A DNA stretch of 57,559 nt, taken from assembly GCA_040388605.1 (NCBI GenBank), contig JAZKBN010000026.1:1-57559 (forward strand), read 5' to 3'. Below the pieces are notes generated by a model, which was given only the letters and a program-made list of their open reading frames with translations, was not told where the DNA came from and did not search any database. The position numbers were made by a program, and so were the translations under genes. Below are positions 35,172 through 42,368 of this stretch, one piece after another. Numbering within the stretch: position 1 is the first letter of the stretch; every line of letters begins with the position of its first letter. The stretch comes from JAZKBN01 sp040388605 (GTDB taxonomy: Bacteria > Bacteroidota > Bacteroidia > Cytophagales > Flexibacteraceae).

Positions 35172-35753
35172 ATGCGCGACAATTACCTTTTCAACTTCCG
35201 CGAAGCCCTTTCCATAACCCTAATCCTGTTTTCGGTAATAGATATTTTGGGCTGCATTCCAATAATTATAGACTTAAGGAAGAAGTCCGGCTCAATAAAC
35301 TCCGGCAAGGCTACCCTGGCAGCAGGGGTAATCATGATTAGCTTCCTGTTCCTCGGCGAAAGCATACTTAATCTCTTTGGGGTAGATGTGGAGAGCTTTG
35401 CCATTGCAGGCGGGCTTATCATGTTCCTGATAGGTTTGGAAATGGTTTTAGGTAAGCACATTTTCACCCCTACTGCCGATACGCGGACAACCAGCATTAT
35501 ACCACTTGCTTTCCCGCTCATTGCCGGAACGGGTACTATGACCACCATTATATCGCTGCGTGCAGATTATGCTGTAATAAACATATTCTTCGGCATCATG
35601 CTGAACCTGCTTATTGTGTACATAGTGCTTAAAGTTTCAGGCTGGCTTGAGAATAAGCTGGGTACTGCCGGGGCCGACATTTTACGTAAAGTATTCGGCA
35701 CGGTACTGCTTGCCCTCGCCATCAGGATATTTAAAACGCACCTGCATTTTTAG
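35172..35753 (+). CDS. MarC-family integral membrane protein
   Basis: A 193-aa protein with six predicted membrane helices. The MarC signature is spread over FREALSITLILFSVIDILGCIPI, SFAIAGGLIMFLIGLEMVLG, and TTSIIPLAFPLIAGTGTMTTIISL. The family was once linked to multiple antibiotic resistance, but that link was later withdrawn, and its transport role is unknown. Length is standard (about 190-215). It is transcribed with the same orientation as the RNase H gene 65 bp downstream. Confidence 0.9.
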   Translation: MRDNYLFNFREALSITLILFSVIDILGCIPIIIDLRKKSGSINSGKATLAAGVIMISFLFLGESILNLFGVDVESFAIAGGLIMFLIGLEMVLGKHIFTPTADTRTTSIIPLAFPLIAGTGTMTTIISLRADYAVINIFFGIMLNLLIVYIVLKVSGWLENKLGTAGADILRKVFGTVLLALAIRIFKTHLHF

Positions 35754-35817
35754 AATCGGTTTTGCGGTGCCAAATTGCAGGCGAAGGCAGGTTTACAAAT
35801 GATAATAGCTTATAAAA

Positions 35818-36495
35818 TTGGGTAAAGAGAAAAAGCCAAAATGGTACGTGGTTCTTAAAGGCCACAAACCCGGCGTTTATACTGATTGGGAAGAATGCAG
35901 CGCACAGGTGCGCGGTTTCGAGAAAGCAGTTTATAAAAGCTATGAAAGCCAAAGCGATGCAGCCAAAGCATGGCAGGCCAAAAACCTGTACGCGGGCATG
36001 GCTAAAACATCTTTACCCGGCATGGGCAGCGGCACTTTTGGCGGAACAAAAACCGCGACAGCCAAGCCTGTTAAAAAAGTAAAGCCTTTTATTAAAGACA
36101 GCGTATCTGTTGATGCGGCATGCAGCGGAAACCCGGGGCCCATGGAATATAAGGGCATAGATAATTTAACAGGTGAGCAGCTGTTCCATTTCGGGCCGGT
36201 TAAAAAAGGGACAAATAATATTGGTGAGTTTTTGGCCATAGTACATGCCCTTGCCATGCTTAAAGCACAGGGCAGTTTAAGGCCTGTGTACTCCGATTCG
36301 GTATTGGCAATGAGTTGGGTTAAACAAAAAAAAGTCCGATCAAATTTACCACGCACCGCTGATACCGAAAGCCTTTGGGTACTGCTCGACAGGGCCGTAG
36401 TTTGGCTTCATAATAATACCTGGCAAAACCCGCTCCTTAAATGGGAAACCACCGTTTGGGGCGAAAATCCGGCAGATTTTGGCAGAAAAGGCTGA
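35818..36495 (+). CDS. Viroplasmin-domain ribonuclease H
   Basis: A 225-aa RNase H1-type enzyme that cleaves the RNA strand of RNA-DNA hybrids. The N-terminal viroplasmin/hybrid-binding domain spans about 1-50 (KWYVVLKGHKPGVYTDWEECSAQVRGFEKAVYKSY). After a Lys/Pro-rich linker, the catalytic domain starts near residue 96. The four acidic catalytic residues are in VDAACSGNPGP, NIGEFLAIVHAL, YSDSVLAMSW and ENPADFGRKG. This architecture is widespread in Bacteroidota. The start is a TTG at 35818, as no ATG precedes the viroplasmin domain. Confidence 0.9.
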   Translation: MGKEKKPKWYVVLKGHKPGVYTDWEECSAQVRGFEKAVYKSYESQSDAAKAWQAKNLYAGMAKTSLPGMGSGTFGGTKTATAKPVKKVKPFIKDSVSVDAACSGNPGPMEYKGIDNLTGEQLFHFGPVKKGTNNIGEFLAIVHALAMLKAQGSLRPVYSDSVLAMSWVKQKKVRSNLPRTADTESLWVLLDRAVVWLHNNTWQNPLLKWETTVWGENPADFGRKG

Positions 36496-36596
36496 AATTT
36501 TAAAGATTTTCTAAGCAACAATACGCGGACATACAGGATAACATCATCAAAAAAAACGCCGTAGCCCGGTACCGGCAACCGGGAGCTGAACACGCA

Positions 36597-37985
36597 ATGA
36601 AAAAAAAGTCAAGAACCATTTGGTATATTTTAGGCGGAGCACTTGTGCTGCTTATCATACTTGCAGTAGTTTCGAAAAGGCAGGGCTGGACCGGCAAGGT
36701 TGAAAAGACCGAGGTTACTACCGCAAAGGTTATTAAAACCGATATTATTGAGCGTGTAAGCGCCAGCGGTAAAATTCAGCCGGAAATAGAAGTAAAAATA
36801 AGCCCTGACGTATCAGGCGAAATTATTGATATGACTGTACAGGAAGGCGATTCTGTTCGTAAAGGGCAGTTTTTGCTGCGAATTCGCCCGGATAATTATC
36901 AAAGCCTGCTTGACCGCGCTAGGGCTACTGTTAATTCCAGCAAGGCATCGGCTACGCAGTCTAAGGCAGTTTTGGCACAATCTGAAGCCAGGCTTATCAG
37001 GGCTAAGCAGAACTTTGAAAGAAACGCCAAGCTGCACGACCAAAAGGTTATCTCAGACGCCGATTTCGAGCAGATTAAAGCTGACTACGATGTGGCTACC
37101 CAGGACCTTGAATCGGCAAAGCAGAATGTGGAGGCAGCCGGGTTCAGCGTACAAAGTGCACAGGCAGCATTAAAAGATGCTTCAGAAACTTTGCGTAAAA
37201 CAGAAATTTATTCCCCCGTAAGCGGCACAATCAGCAAGCTGAATGTTGAAAAAGGCGAACGCGTAGTAGGTACCGCCCAAATGACAGGTACCGAAATAAT
37301 GCGTATTGCCGACCTCCGGGAAATGGAAGTATTGGTAGACGTAAATGAAAATGACATTGTTCGCGTGCATCTTGGCGACACTGCCGAAATAGATGTTGAC
37401 AGCTATACATCTACCGGCCGCAAGTTTAAGGGCCTTGTAACATCTATTGCCAATACCGCCAAGTCTACCACGGCAACAGATGCGGTTACCGAGTTCGAAG
37501 TGAAAATCAGGATTTTGCAGGAGTCATATAAAGACCTGATTAAAACAGGTAACAGCAGCCCTTTCAGGCCGGGCATGACGGCATCGGTTGATATTATTAC
37601 GAACCGTAAATCAGGAGTTTTGGCAGTGCCATTGGCAGCTGTAACCATGCGTACCTTATCAGATAAAGTTGCCAATGCGGAAGATGTGGTTAAAACAGAG
37701 TCGCGTAACGGTGATGGCCCGGGCGGAAACGACGCTCCTACTGTTAAAGATGAAAAAGAAAGCGCGGGTAAAAAAGAAGAAATGAAGGAAGTTGTTTTCA
37801 TTCTTAGCTCCGGCAAAGCTGTTCGTACCCAGGTTAAAACAGGTATTTCCGATTTCGAGAATATTGAAATTATGGAAGGCCTTAAAGAAGGGGATATAAT
37901 AATCAGTGGTCCGTTCTTAACCGTGAGCAAAAAGCTCAAAAACGGTGAAGAGGTTGTTGACAAAAAAGAAGAGGAGAAAAAGTAA
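36597..37985 (+). CDS. HlyD/RND-type periplasmic adaptor of a tripartite efflux pump
   Basis: A 462-aa membrane-fusion protein. There is one N-terminal membrane anchor (TIWYILGGALVLLIILAVVS). A barrel-sandwich/lipoyl half (ISPDVSGEIIDMTVQEGDSVRKGQFLLRI), a long alpha-hairpin (about 100-200), the second lipoyl half (IYSPVSGTISKLNVEKGERV) and a beta-barrel domain follow. An acidic/Lys-rich insert lies near 355-395. The relatives are MacA-like adaptors that work with ABC permeases. The gene's stop codon overlaps the ATG of the next frame (TAATG), where a permease gene would be expected. Instead there is a gap-interrupted, foreign-looking frame. The TolC gene upstream is the likely outer-membrane partner. 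Confidence 0.9.
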   Translation: MKKKSRTIWYILGGALVLLIILAVVSKRQGWTGKVEKTEVTTAKVIKTDIIERVSASGKIQPEIEVKISPDVSGEIIDMTVQEGDSVRKGQFLLRIRPDNYQSLLDRARATVNSSKASATQSKAVLAQSEARLIRAKQNFERNAKLHDQKVISDADFEQIKADYDVATQDLESAKQNVEAAGFSVQSAQAALKDASETLRKTEIYSPVSGTISKLNVEKGERVVGTAQMTGTEIMRIADLREMEVLVDVNENDIVRVHLGDTAEIDVDSYTSTGRKFKGLVTSIANTAKSTTATDAVTEFEVKIRILQESYKDLIKTGNSSPFRPGMTASVDIITNRKSGVLAVPLAAVTMRTLSDKVANAEDVVKTESRNGDGPGGNDAPTVKDEKESAGKKEEMKEVVFILSSGKAVRTQVKTGISDFENIEIMEGLKEGDIIISGPFLTVSKKLKNGEEVVDKKEEEKK

Positions 37986-38224
37986 TGGAGAAGAATTCTA
38001 TCCAAGTGGGGCTTCTATGCCTTGTCCTTGGAGTTATTGGGATGGGGTTTTTTCACGACTATAAAGGGACCAAAGTCCCAACAATTCATGTGGTCTCAGC
38101 TACAAGCCCTCTAAACACAAAAATGGCATCAGCCTTATCTAAGCGGTCTTTAGCAGACCACGAAAAATTGTATAAACTTTATAGTGGTTTATCTGAATAT
38201 ACTCAAAATGCTAATTTGGCTTTG
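37985..38224 (+). CDS. Partial unknown ORF cut by the scaffold gap
   Basis: An open frame of 80 codons runs from the ATG that overlaps the adaptor stop codon up to the run of N. It has an N-terminal hydrophobic helix (IQVGLLCLVLGVIGMGFF) and a polar rest (LADHEKLYKLYSGLSEYT). I recognise no family. Codon choice (many TCT, TTA, GGG, CCT) differs from neighbouring genes, which prefer GCC, GGC and CTG. It could be a real membrane-anchored protein, an acquired segment, or a contig from another genome joined by scaffolding. The 3' end is unknown. Confidence 0.4.
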
Positions 38225-38234
38225 NNNNNNNNNN
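38225..38234. other. Assembly gap (10 N)
   Basis: Ten N mark a scaffold join. The true distance between the two flanks is unknown, so genes may be missing here. Confidence 0.99.
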
Positions 38235-38276
38235 GGGGGCAAAAAAGGCGGCGGCGTGAGCATAACCGTAAACTAG
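38235..38276 (+). pseudogene. Possible C-terminal tail of a gene lost in the gap
   Basis: Directly after the N run the plus strand reads GGKKGGGVSITVN and then TAG. This looks like the glycine-rich C-terminus of a protein whose body lies in the gap. It is followed 54 bp later by a strong plus-strand terminator, which supports a plus-strand gene ending here. The frame is only 13 codons, so this is tentative. The frame that continues from the left flank reads through to 38314 without a sensible protein. Confidence 0.35.
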
Positions 38277-38330
38277 TGGCCTGCTACTTTTATTTGGTCG
38301 GCGCTGCCTCTTGAACAGAATAACCCAATG

Positions 38331-38374
38331 ACGACACAAAGCCGCAGCAACATCTGCGGCTTTGTGTCGTTTTA
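38331..38374 (+). terminator. Strong intrinsic terminator upstream of lolA
   Basis: A perfect 17-bp stem (ACGACACAAAGCCGCAG at 38331-38347; its complement at 38354-38370) with a 6-nt loop is followed by TTTTAA. It is the longest perfect stem I noticed here. It ends the transcript that comes out of the gap. Confidence 0.88.
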
Positions 38375-38395
38375 AGGTAAACCGTAGTACCTTTG
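38361..38395 (+). promoter_or_regulatory. Promoter of lolA (TTTG and TACCTTTG)
   Basis: The -7 element TACCTTTG (38388-38395) is a full consensus match. A TTTG at 38361-38364, inside the right arm of the terminator, lies 23 bp upstream as a possible -33 element. The ATG is at 38425, giving a short leader of about 20 nt. Confidence 0.65.
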
Positions 38396-38424
38396 CGCAA
38401 AAAGCGGCACATTAACCCTTATTC

Positions 38425-39087
38425 ATGAAAGGCAAATTCAGTTTGCAGTACCTTTTACTTTTGGTGTTTATACTACCATGCTTCGGTCTTTCGGCACAGG
38501 TGCATGACCCCGTGGCGCTGGGAATATTGGATAAGGTGAGCCTTAAGTATAAAAGCTACAAATCTTACAAAGTCAATTACGAAGTTGCCAGCGAAAGCCC
38601 TGCCGGAAAAACCATGGATTCGCGCAAAGGTGAAATTCTGGTGAGCGGGCAAAAGTTCGTCCTCAGCCTGCCCGACCAGGATGTTTTTTGCAACGGCGCA
38701 ACCTTATGGACCTATCTGAAAGAAGCCAGGGAAGTCAACATATCTGATTATGAACCCGGTTCCGATGAAATTACCCCGCAAAGTATTTTCACGCTTTACC
38801 AGCGCGGTTACAAATACGTTTATTGGGGCGAGCAGAAAGACCACAAAACAACCCTGCAAATTGTTGATCTTGAACCTGAAGATCGTAAAAACGAAGTGCT
38901 GAAGGTAAGGCTGTTTGTAAATAAGGCCGATAAATCTGTGAAAAGATGGATTGTTTTCGAGCGCGGCTCAGGCAACAGGCAGGTATTTACATTAAGTAAA
39001 GTTACCCCTAACATTCCTGTAACAGATGCCACTTTCGCATTCAGCAAAACGAAGCATCCGGGGGTAAAAGAAATAGATCTCAGGTAA
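38425..39087 (+). CDS. lolA: LolA-like outer-membrane lipoprotein carrier protein
   Basis: A 220-aa periplasmic carrier with signal peptide (LQYLLLLVFILPCFGLSAQ). The LolA half-barrel fold is suggested by YKSYKSYKVNYEV, the repeated strands KGEILVSGQKFVLSLPDQDVFCNGATLWTYLKEAREVNI, and TLYQRGYKYVYWG. It would ferry lipoproteins from the inner-membrane LolCDE complex to the outer membrane. It has its own promoter and pyrF follows 40 bp later. The LolA family is firm; other LolA-like carriers (for example in glycolipid transport) share the fold. Confidence 0.85.
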   Translation: MKGKFSLQYLLLLVFILPCFGLSAQVHDPVALGILDKVSLKYKSYKSYKVNYEVASESPAGKTMDSRKGEILVSGQKFVLSLPDQDVFCNGATLWTYLKEAREVNISDYEPGSDEITPQSIFTLYQRGYKYVYWGEQKDHKTTLQIVDLEPEDRKNEVLKVRLFVNKADKSVKRWIVFERGSGNRQVFTLSKVTPNIPVTDATFAFSKTKHPGVKEIDLR

Positions 39088-39127
39088 TTCTATAACAGGC
39101 ACCAAAAAAGCATTCTTTACGGCAACA

Positions 39128-39949
39128 ATGACAAGGGCAGAATTAATTGCGCAAATACAACAAAAGCAAAGTTTCCTGTGCATTGGCCTTGACCCAGAGC
39201 CCGGCCTGCTGCCCGAGTCATTAAGGAATAAGCCCGACGGATTGTTAGAGTTTTGCCTGCGTATTATTGAAGCCACCCATAAGTATTGCGTTGCCTACAA
39301 GCCGAACACGGCGTTTTTTGAAGCATTCGGTTCCGAAGGATGGGAAGTTCTTGAAAAGGTTATTGCTGCCATTCCTTCAGGAGTTTTAAAAATAGCCGAT
39401 GCCAAGCGCGGAGATATTGGCAACACAGCCGGCAAGTACGCCGAAGCGTTTTTCAATCGCCTTGGTGCTGATGCTGTAACGGTAAACCCTTTAATGGGTG
39501 AAGACAGTGTGAAGCCATTCCTGGCTTATCCCGGAAAATGGGCCGTAGTATTAGGTCTTACGAGTAATGCAGGCGCTCTTGATTTTCAGATGGTACTAGA
39601 TTCTGAGGGAACACCTTTGTTCGAGCGCATATTAACCAAAGTACCCCAATGGGGCAATACCGAAAACCTGATGTTTGTAGCAGGCGCAACAAGACCTGAG
39701 CAACTGGCAAAAGTACGTGCTTTGGTTCCTGACCACTTCCTGCTTGTACCCGGTGTGGGTGCACAGGGAGGCAATTTACAGGATGTTGCAGGTGCTGCCC
39801 TTACCAGTGAATGCGGATTACTTGTGAACAGCAGCAGGGGCATAATACATGCATCTCAAGGCGAAGACTTTGCTGAACATGCCGCGCAAAAAGCTAAAGA
39901 AATGCAACAGCAAATGGCCATGCTCTTGGCAGGAAAAAATTTTAATTGA
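39128..39949 (+). CDS. pyrF: Orotidine 5'-phosphate decarboxylase (type 2)
   Basis: A 273-aa enzyme for the last step of UMP synthesis: OMP to UMP plus CO2. The catalytic block IADAKRGDIGNTAGKYAEAFF is intact. Other family blocks are CIGLDPEPGLLPESL, VAYKPNTAFFEAFG, VNPLMGEDSVKPFL and LLVPGVGAQGG. Length and motifs fit the longer type 2 family of Bacteroidota and Actinobacteria. It probably shares the lolA transcript (40-bp spacing). No other pyrimidine genes lie nearby. Confidence 0.94.
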   Translation: MTRAELIAQIQQKQSFLCIGLDPEPGLLPESLRNKPDGLLEFCLRIIEATHKYCVAYKPNTAFFEAFGSEGWEVLEKVIAAIPSGVLKIADAKRGDIGNTAGKYAEAFFNRLGADAVTVNPLMGEDSVKPFLAYPGKWAVVLGLTSNAGALDFQMVLDSEGTPLFERILTKVPQWGNTENLMFVAGATRPEQLAKVRALVPDHFLLVPGVGAQGGNLQDVAGAALTSECGLLVNSSRGIIHASQGEDFAEHAAQKAKEMQQQMAMLLAGKNFN

Positions 39950-40002
39950 TAATCAGCTCTTTTTCATTTTTAGGATTCAATCATTACCTTACCCATTCAA
40001 AC

Positions 40003-40317
40003 CTATTTTGAAAGGTCTTTGATAACCACGTACATAGAAATACCAACGCCGGCAAGGCTTAGTATAACCGTGGCAATTGGTGTTTTCCAGCCCAGCATGG
40101 CATCTAGCTTAATACCGCCCCAGCAGGCAAGGCCTATTGTTGCCAGCATTTGAAATGCAAGGCCCGAAAAGCGAATATAGCTTTTACCCATGGTGCTTGG
40201 CACCGGCATTTTCTTTTCGTCGGTTAAGCCTGCAGAGGCAGATACGGGGTCTTTCTTTTGTCCCCCCGGAGAATTAGGATTATCATGCTCTGTTCGGAAT
40301 TTGTTTTCGTTGGCCAT
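40003..40317 (-). CDS. AtpZ/AtpI-family membrane protein
   Basis: A 104-aa protein with a charged N-terminus and two membrane helices (FSGLAFQMLATIGLACWGGIKLD and TPIATVILSLAGVGISMYVVI) joined by a short loop. This is the AtpZ/AtpI profile: small proteins encoded near F-type ATP synthase and thought to help c-ring assembly or Mg/Ca transport. No atp operon genes are in this window, so the usual context is missing. ATG at 40317 is chosen over an upstream ATG at 40362, because the 15 extra residues (MQSRFTKNAGIKNIK) are outside the family pattern. Confidence 0.75.
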   Translation of the reverse strand: MANENKFRTEHDNPNSPGGQKKDPVSASAGLTDEKKMPVPSTMGKSYIRFSGLAFQMLATIGLACWGGIKLDAMLGWKTPIATVILSLAGVGISMYVVIKDLSK

Positions 40318-40487
40318 TTTGATGTTTTTAATACCCGCATTCTTAGTAAACCGGGATTGCAATTACAGGTATTTAAATTATAAAGCAATTATCGCACCTG
40401 TCAGCCGAACGGTAATCACAGTTTGAGACTTAAAATTTGCGGCCGGATTTGGAAGCTCCGGAAAAAATATCCAATGCCTTTAAAGCC

Positions 40488-40517
40488 AAAAGGCAACCCT
40501 GTTCCGGATTGCCTTTT
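40488..40517 (-). terminator. Terminator of sucD
   Basis: A 9-bp stem AAAAGGCAA (40488-40496) / TTGCCTTTT (40509-40517), 12-nt loop, lies 33 nt past the sucD stop codon. The stem itself supplies the T tract on either strand, so its strength is moderate. Confidence 0.6.
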
Positions 40518-40549
40518 ATGCGTCATTAGAATCTTCTTTTTAGTGCTGA

Positions 40550-41437
40550 TTAAACAGCTGCTTTTGCATTTTTAAGCGCCTGTACCATGGTTTCGCCAAT
40601 ATTAGCCGGCGATTCAACTACGGCTATTCCGCACTCGCGCATAATTTCCATTTTGGCTGCTGCTGTATCGGCGCTGCCGCCAACAATGGCTCCTGCGTGA
40701 CCCATACGGCGTCCCGGAGGCGCTGTTTGTCCGGCAATGAAGCCTACAACAGGTTTGGTGCCGTTATCGCGAATCCAATAAGCAGCTTCGGCTTCCATGC
40801 CGCCGCCGATTTCACCAATCATGATAATACCCTCGGTATCGGGGTCTTCCATAAGCAGCTTAACGGCATCTTTGGTGGTGGTACCAATAATTGGGTCGCC
40901 GCCAATGCCAATGCAGGTGCTTTGGCCAAGGCCTGCCTTGGTTATCTGGTCAACCGCTTCGTATGTAAGCGTGCCTGAACGGCTGACAATACCTATAGTG
41001 CCGGGGCGATGTATAAAGCCTGGCATGATGCCTACTTTAGCCTGGCCGGGGGTAATAACACCCGGGCAGTTGGGGCCTATCAGGGTTACGTTTTTATCTT
41101 TTATGTATTCTTTTGCCATCATCATATCCTTGGTAGGAATACCTTCAGTAATGGCAATTATTACAGCAATGCCTGCATCAGCTGCTTCCATAATGGCGTC
41201 GGCGGCAAAAGCCGGCGGAACAAAAATAAGGGAAACATTGGCGCCTGCTTTTTCAACGGCTTCCTGTACGGTGTTGAAAACCGGGCGATCGAGGTGGGTA
41301 GTGCCGCCTTTGCCGGGGGTAACGCCGCCGACAACATTGGTACCGTACTCTATCATTTGGCCTGCATGAAAGCTGCCCTCGGTGCCGGTAAAGCCCTGAA
41401 CTATTACGCGCGAATCTTTATTTACTAAAACGCTCAT
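40550..41437 (-). CDS. sucD: Succinyl-CoA synthetase, alpha subunit
   Basis: A 295-aa TCA-cycle subunit (succinyl-CoA to succinate with ATP or GTP). The CoA-binding Rossmann domain begins VLVNKDSRVIVQGFTGTEG. The active-site His is in GRRMGHAGAIVGG near residue 245, the site that is phosphorylated. VSRSGTLTYE and GIGGDPIIGTT are also typical. ATG at 41437 gives the family length; a frame open further to 41593 has no family resemblance. A -7 element and -33 TTG lie upstream. The beta subunit gene sucC is not adjacent. Confidence 0.95.
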   Translation of the reverse strand: MSVLVNKDSRVIVQGFTGTEGSFHAGQMIEYGTNVVGGVTPGKGGTTHLDRPVFNTVQEAVEKAGANVSLIFVPPAFAADAIMEAADAGIAVIIAITEGIPTKDMMMAKEYIKDKNVTLIGPNCPGVITPGQAKVGIMPGFIHRPGTIGIVSRSGTLTYEAVDQITKAGLGQSTCIGIGGDPIIGTTTKDAVKLLMEDPDTEGIIMIGEIGGGMEAEAAYWIRDNGTKPVVGFIAGQTAPPGRRMGHAGAIVGGSADTAAAKMEIMRECGIAVVESPANIGETMVQALKNAKAAV

Positions 41438-41518
41438 TATAAACGGTTTTTCTGTTGTGTTGCTGTGTGGACTGAAGGCGCAGGGCCGTATAGCTTGGCT
41501 CGCATAAAATGCCCGGCA

Positions 41519-41548
41519 CAAAATTATCCTTTTTATATTGTGTTTCAA
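41519..41548 (-). promoter_or_regulatory. Promoter of sucD (TTG and TAATTTTG)
   Basis: On the minus strand TTG (41548-41546) and TAATTTTG (41526-41519) are 19 bp apart, a good Bacteroidota promoter. The predicted leader is about 75 nt before the ATG at 41437. Confidence 0.6.
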
Positions 41549-41693
41549 GCCCCGATTCAAATTCAAAGGCACTATAGTTAATAAATTTCCCATGCAACCG
41601 GCCTTTTAATTATGCTTTAACGGTAATGCCGGCAAATACCTTTTTCTTCCGCAATTATTCGCGGTGATTTTTTTTAAGTAAGCGCTTCAGCAA

Positions 41694-41721
41694 TTGAACT
41701 TTAAAAATCGGCTTACCTTTG
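41694..41721 (+). promoter_or_regulatory. Promoter of maf (TTG and TACCTTTG)
   Basis: TTG (41694-41696) and TACCTTTG (41714-41721) are 17 bp apart. The -7 element overlaps a TTG that could be mistaken for an earlier start codon of maf. This supports the ATG at 41758. Confidence 0.65.
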
Positions 41722-41757
41722 GAACTGAATTTGTTAGTAAAGCACCGGAAGGCAGGC

Positions 41758-42360
41758 ATGAATACAGAACCAATACTTATTTTAGCATCGGGCAGCCCGC
41801 GCAGGCAGCAGCTATTGCGTGATGCCGGCTTCAGTTTCGTAGTTAAACCCAGCCATGCCGAGGAAGATTTTCCGGAAGATATGCCGGCGCATGCAGTACC
41901 CCTTTACCTTGCTGAAAAAAAGGCAATGGCATTTGCTGAGGAGCTAATGAGCAGCGACGAGATTATTATAACCGCCGATACCGTAGTAATTCTTAGCGGC
42001 CGGGTAATGAACAAGCCGGCAGATAAGCCTGAGGCAGTAAGAATGCTGGCAGCCCTCAGCGGCCATACCCATGAAGTTGTTACAGGCGTATGCCTGCGCA
42101 GCCTTCAGAATATGCTTAGCTTCTCAGAGCTCAGCATGGTAACTTTCAGGGAACTGAATATTAAAGAAATAGAATACTATATAGATAATTATTCTCCCTT
42201 CGATAAAGCAGGTGCATACGGTGCGCAGGACTGGATGGGAATGATTGGCGTTGAACGCATTGAAGGCAGCTATTACAATGTTATGGGATTGCCCATTCAT
42301 CGTGTATATACCGAGCTTAACAATATGATTGCCCAATTAAAAGCAGGATTTGCAAAATAA
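41758..42360 (+). CDS. Maf-family nucleoside triphosphate pyrophosphatase
   Basis: A 200-aa house-cleaning enzyme that hydrolyses non-canonical nucleotides such as dTTP/UTP or modified NTPs to monophosphates. The diagnostic start ILASGSPRRQQLLRDAGF is present. IITADTVVILSGRVMNKP and SGHTHEVVTGVCL follow, then PFDKAGAYGAQDWMGMIGVERIEGSYYNVMGLP. Length is typical. The next gene starts 8 bp after the stop codon, so they are probably co-transcribed. The exact substrate subgroup (YhdE- or YceF-like) cannot be decided by eye. Confidence 0.92.
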   Translation: MNTEPILILASGSPRRQQLLRDAGFSFVVKPSHAEEDFPEDMPAHAVPLYLAEKKAMAFAEELMSSDEIIITADTVVILSGRVMNKPADKPEAVRMLAALSGHTHEVVTGVCLRSLQNMLSFSELSMVTFRELNIKEIEYYIDNYSPFDKAGAYGAQDWMGMIGVERIEGSYYNVMGLPIHRVYTELNNMIAQLKAGFAK

Positions 42361-42368
42361 ATATACCT

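Noticed and set aside
35172..35753. Calling MarC a multidrug-resistance pump
   Set aside because: The family's resistance role was withdrawn, and nothing here adds support.
41438..41593. Longer frame of sucD
   Set aside because: The extra 52 residues overlap the promoter region and the family starts at MSVLVNKDSR.
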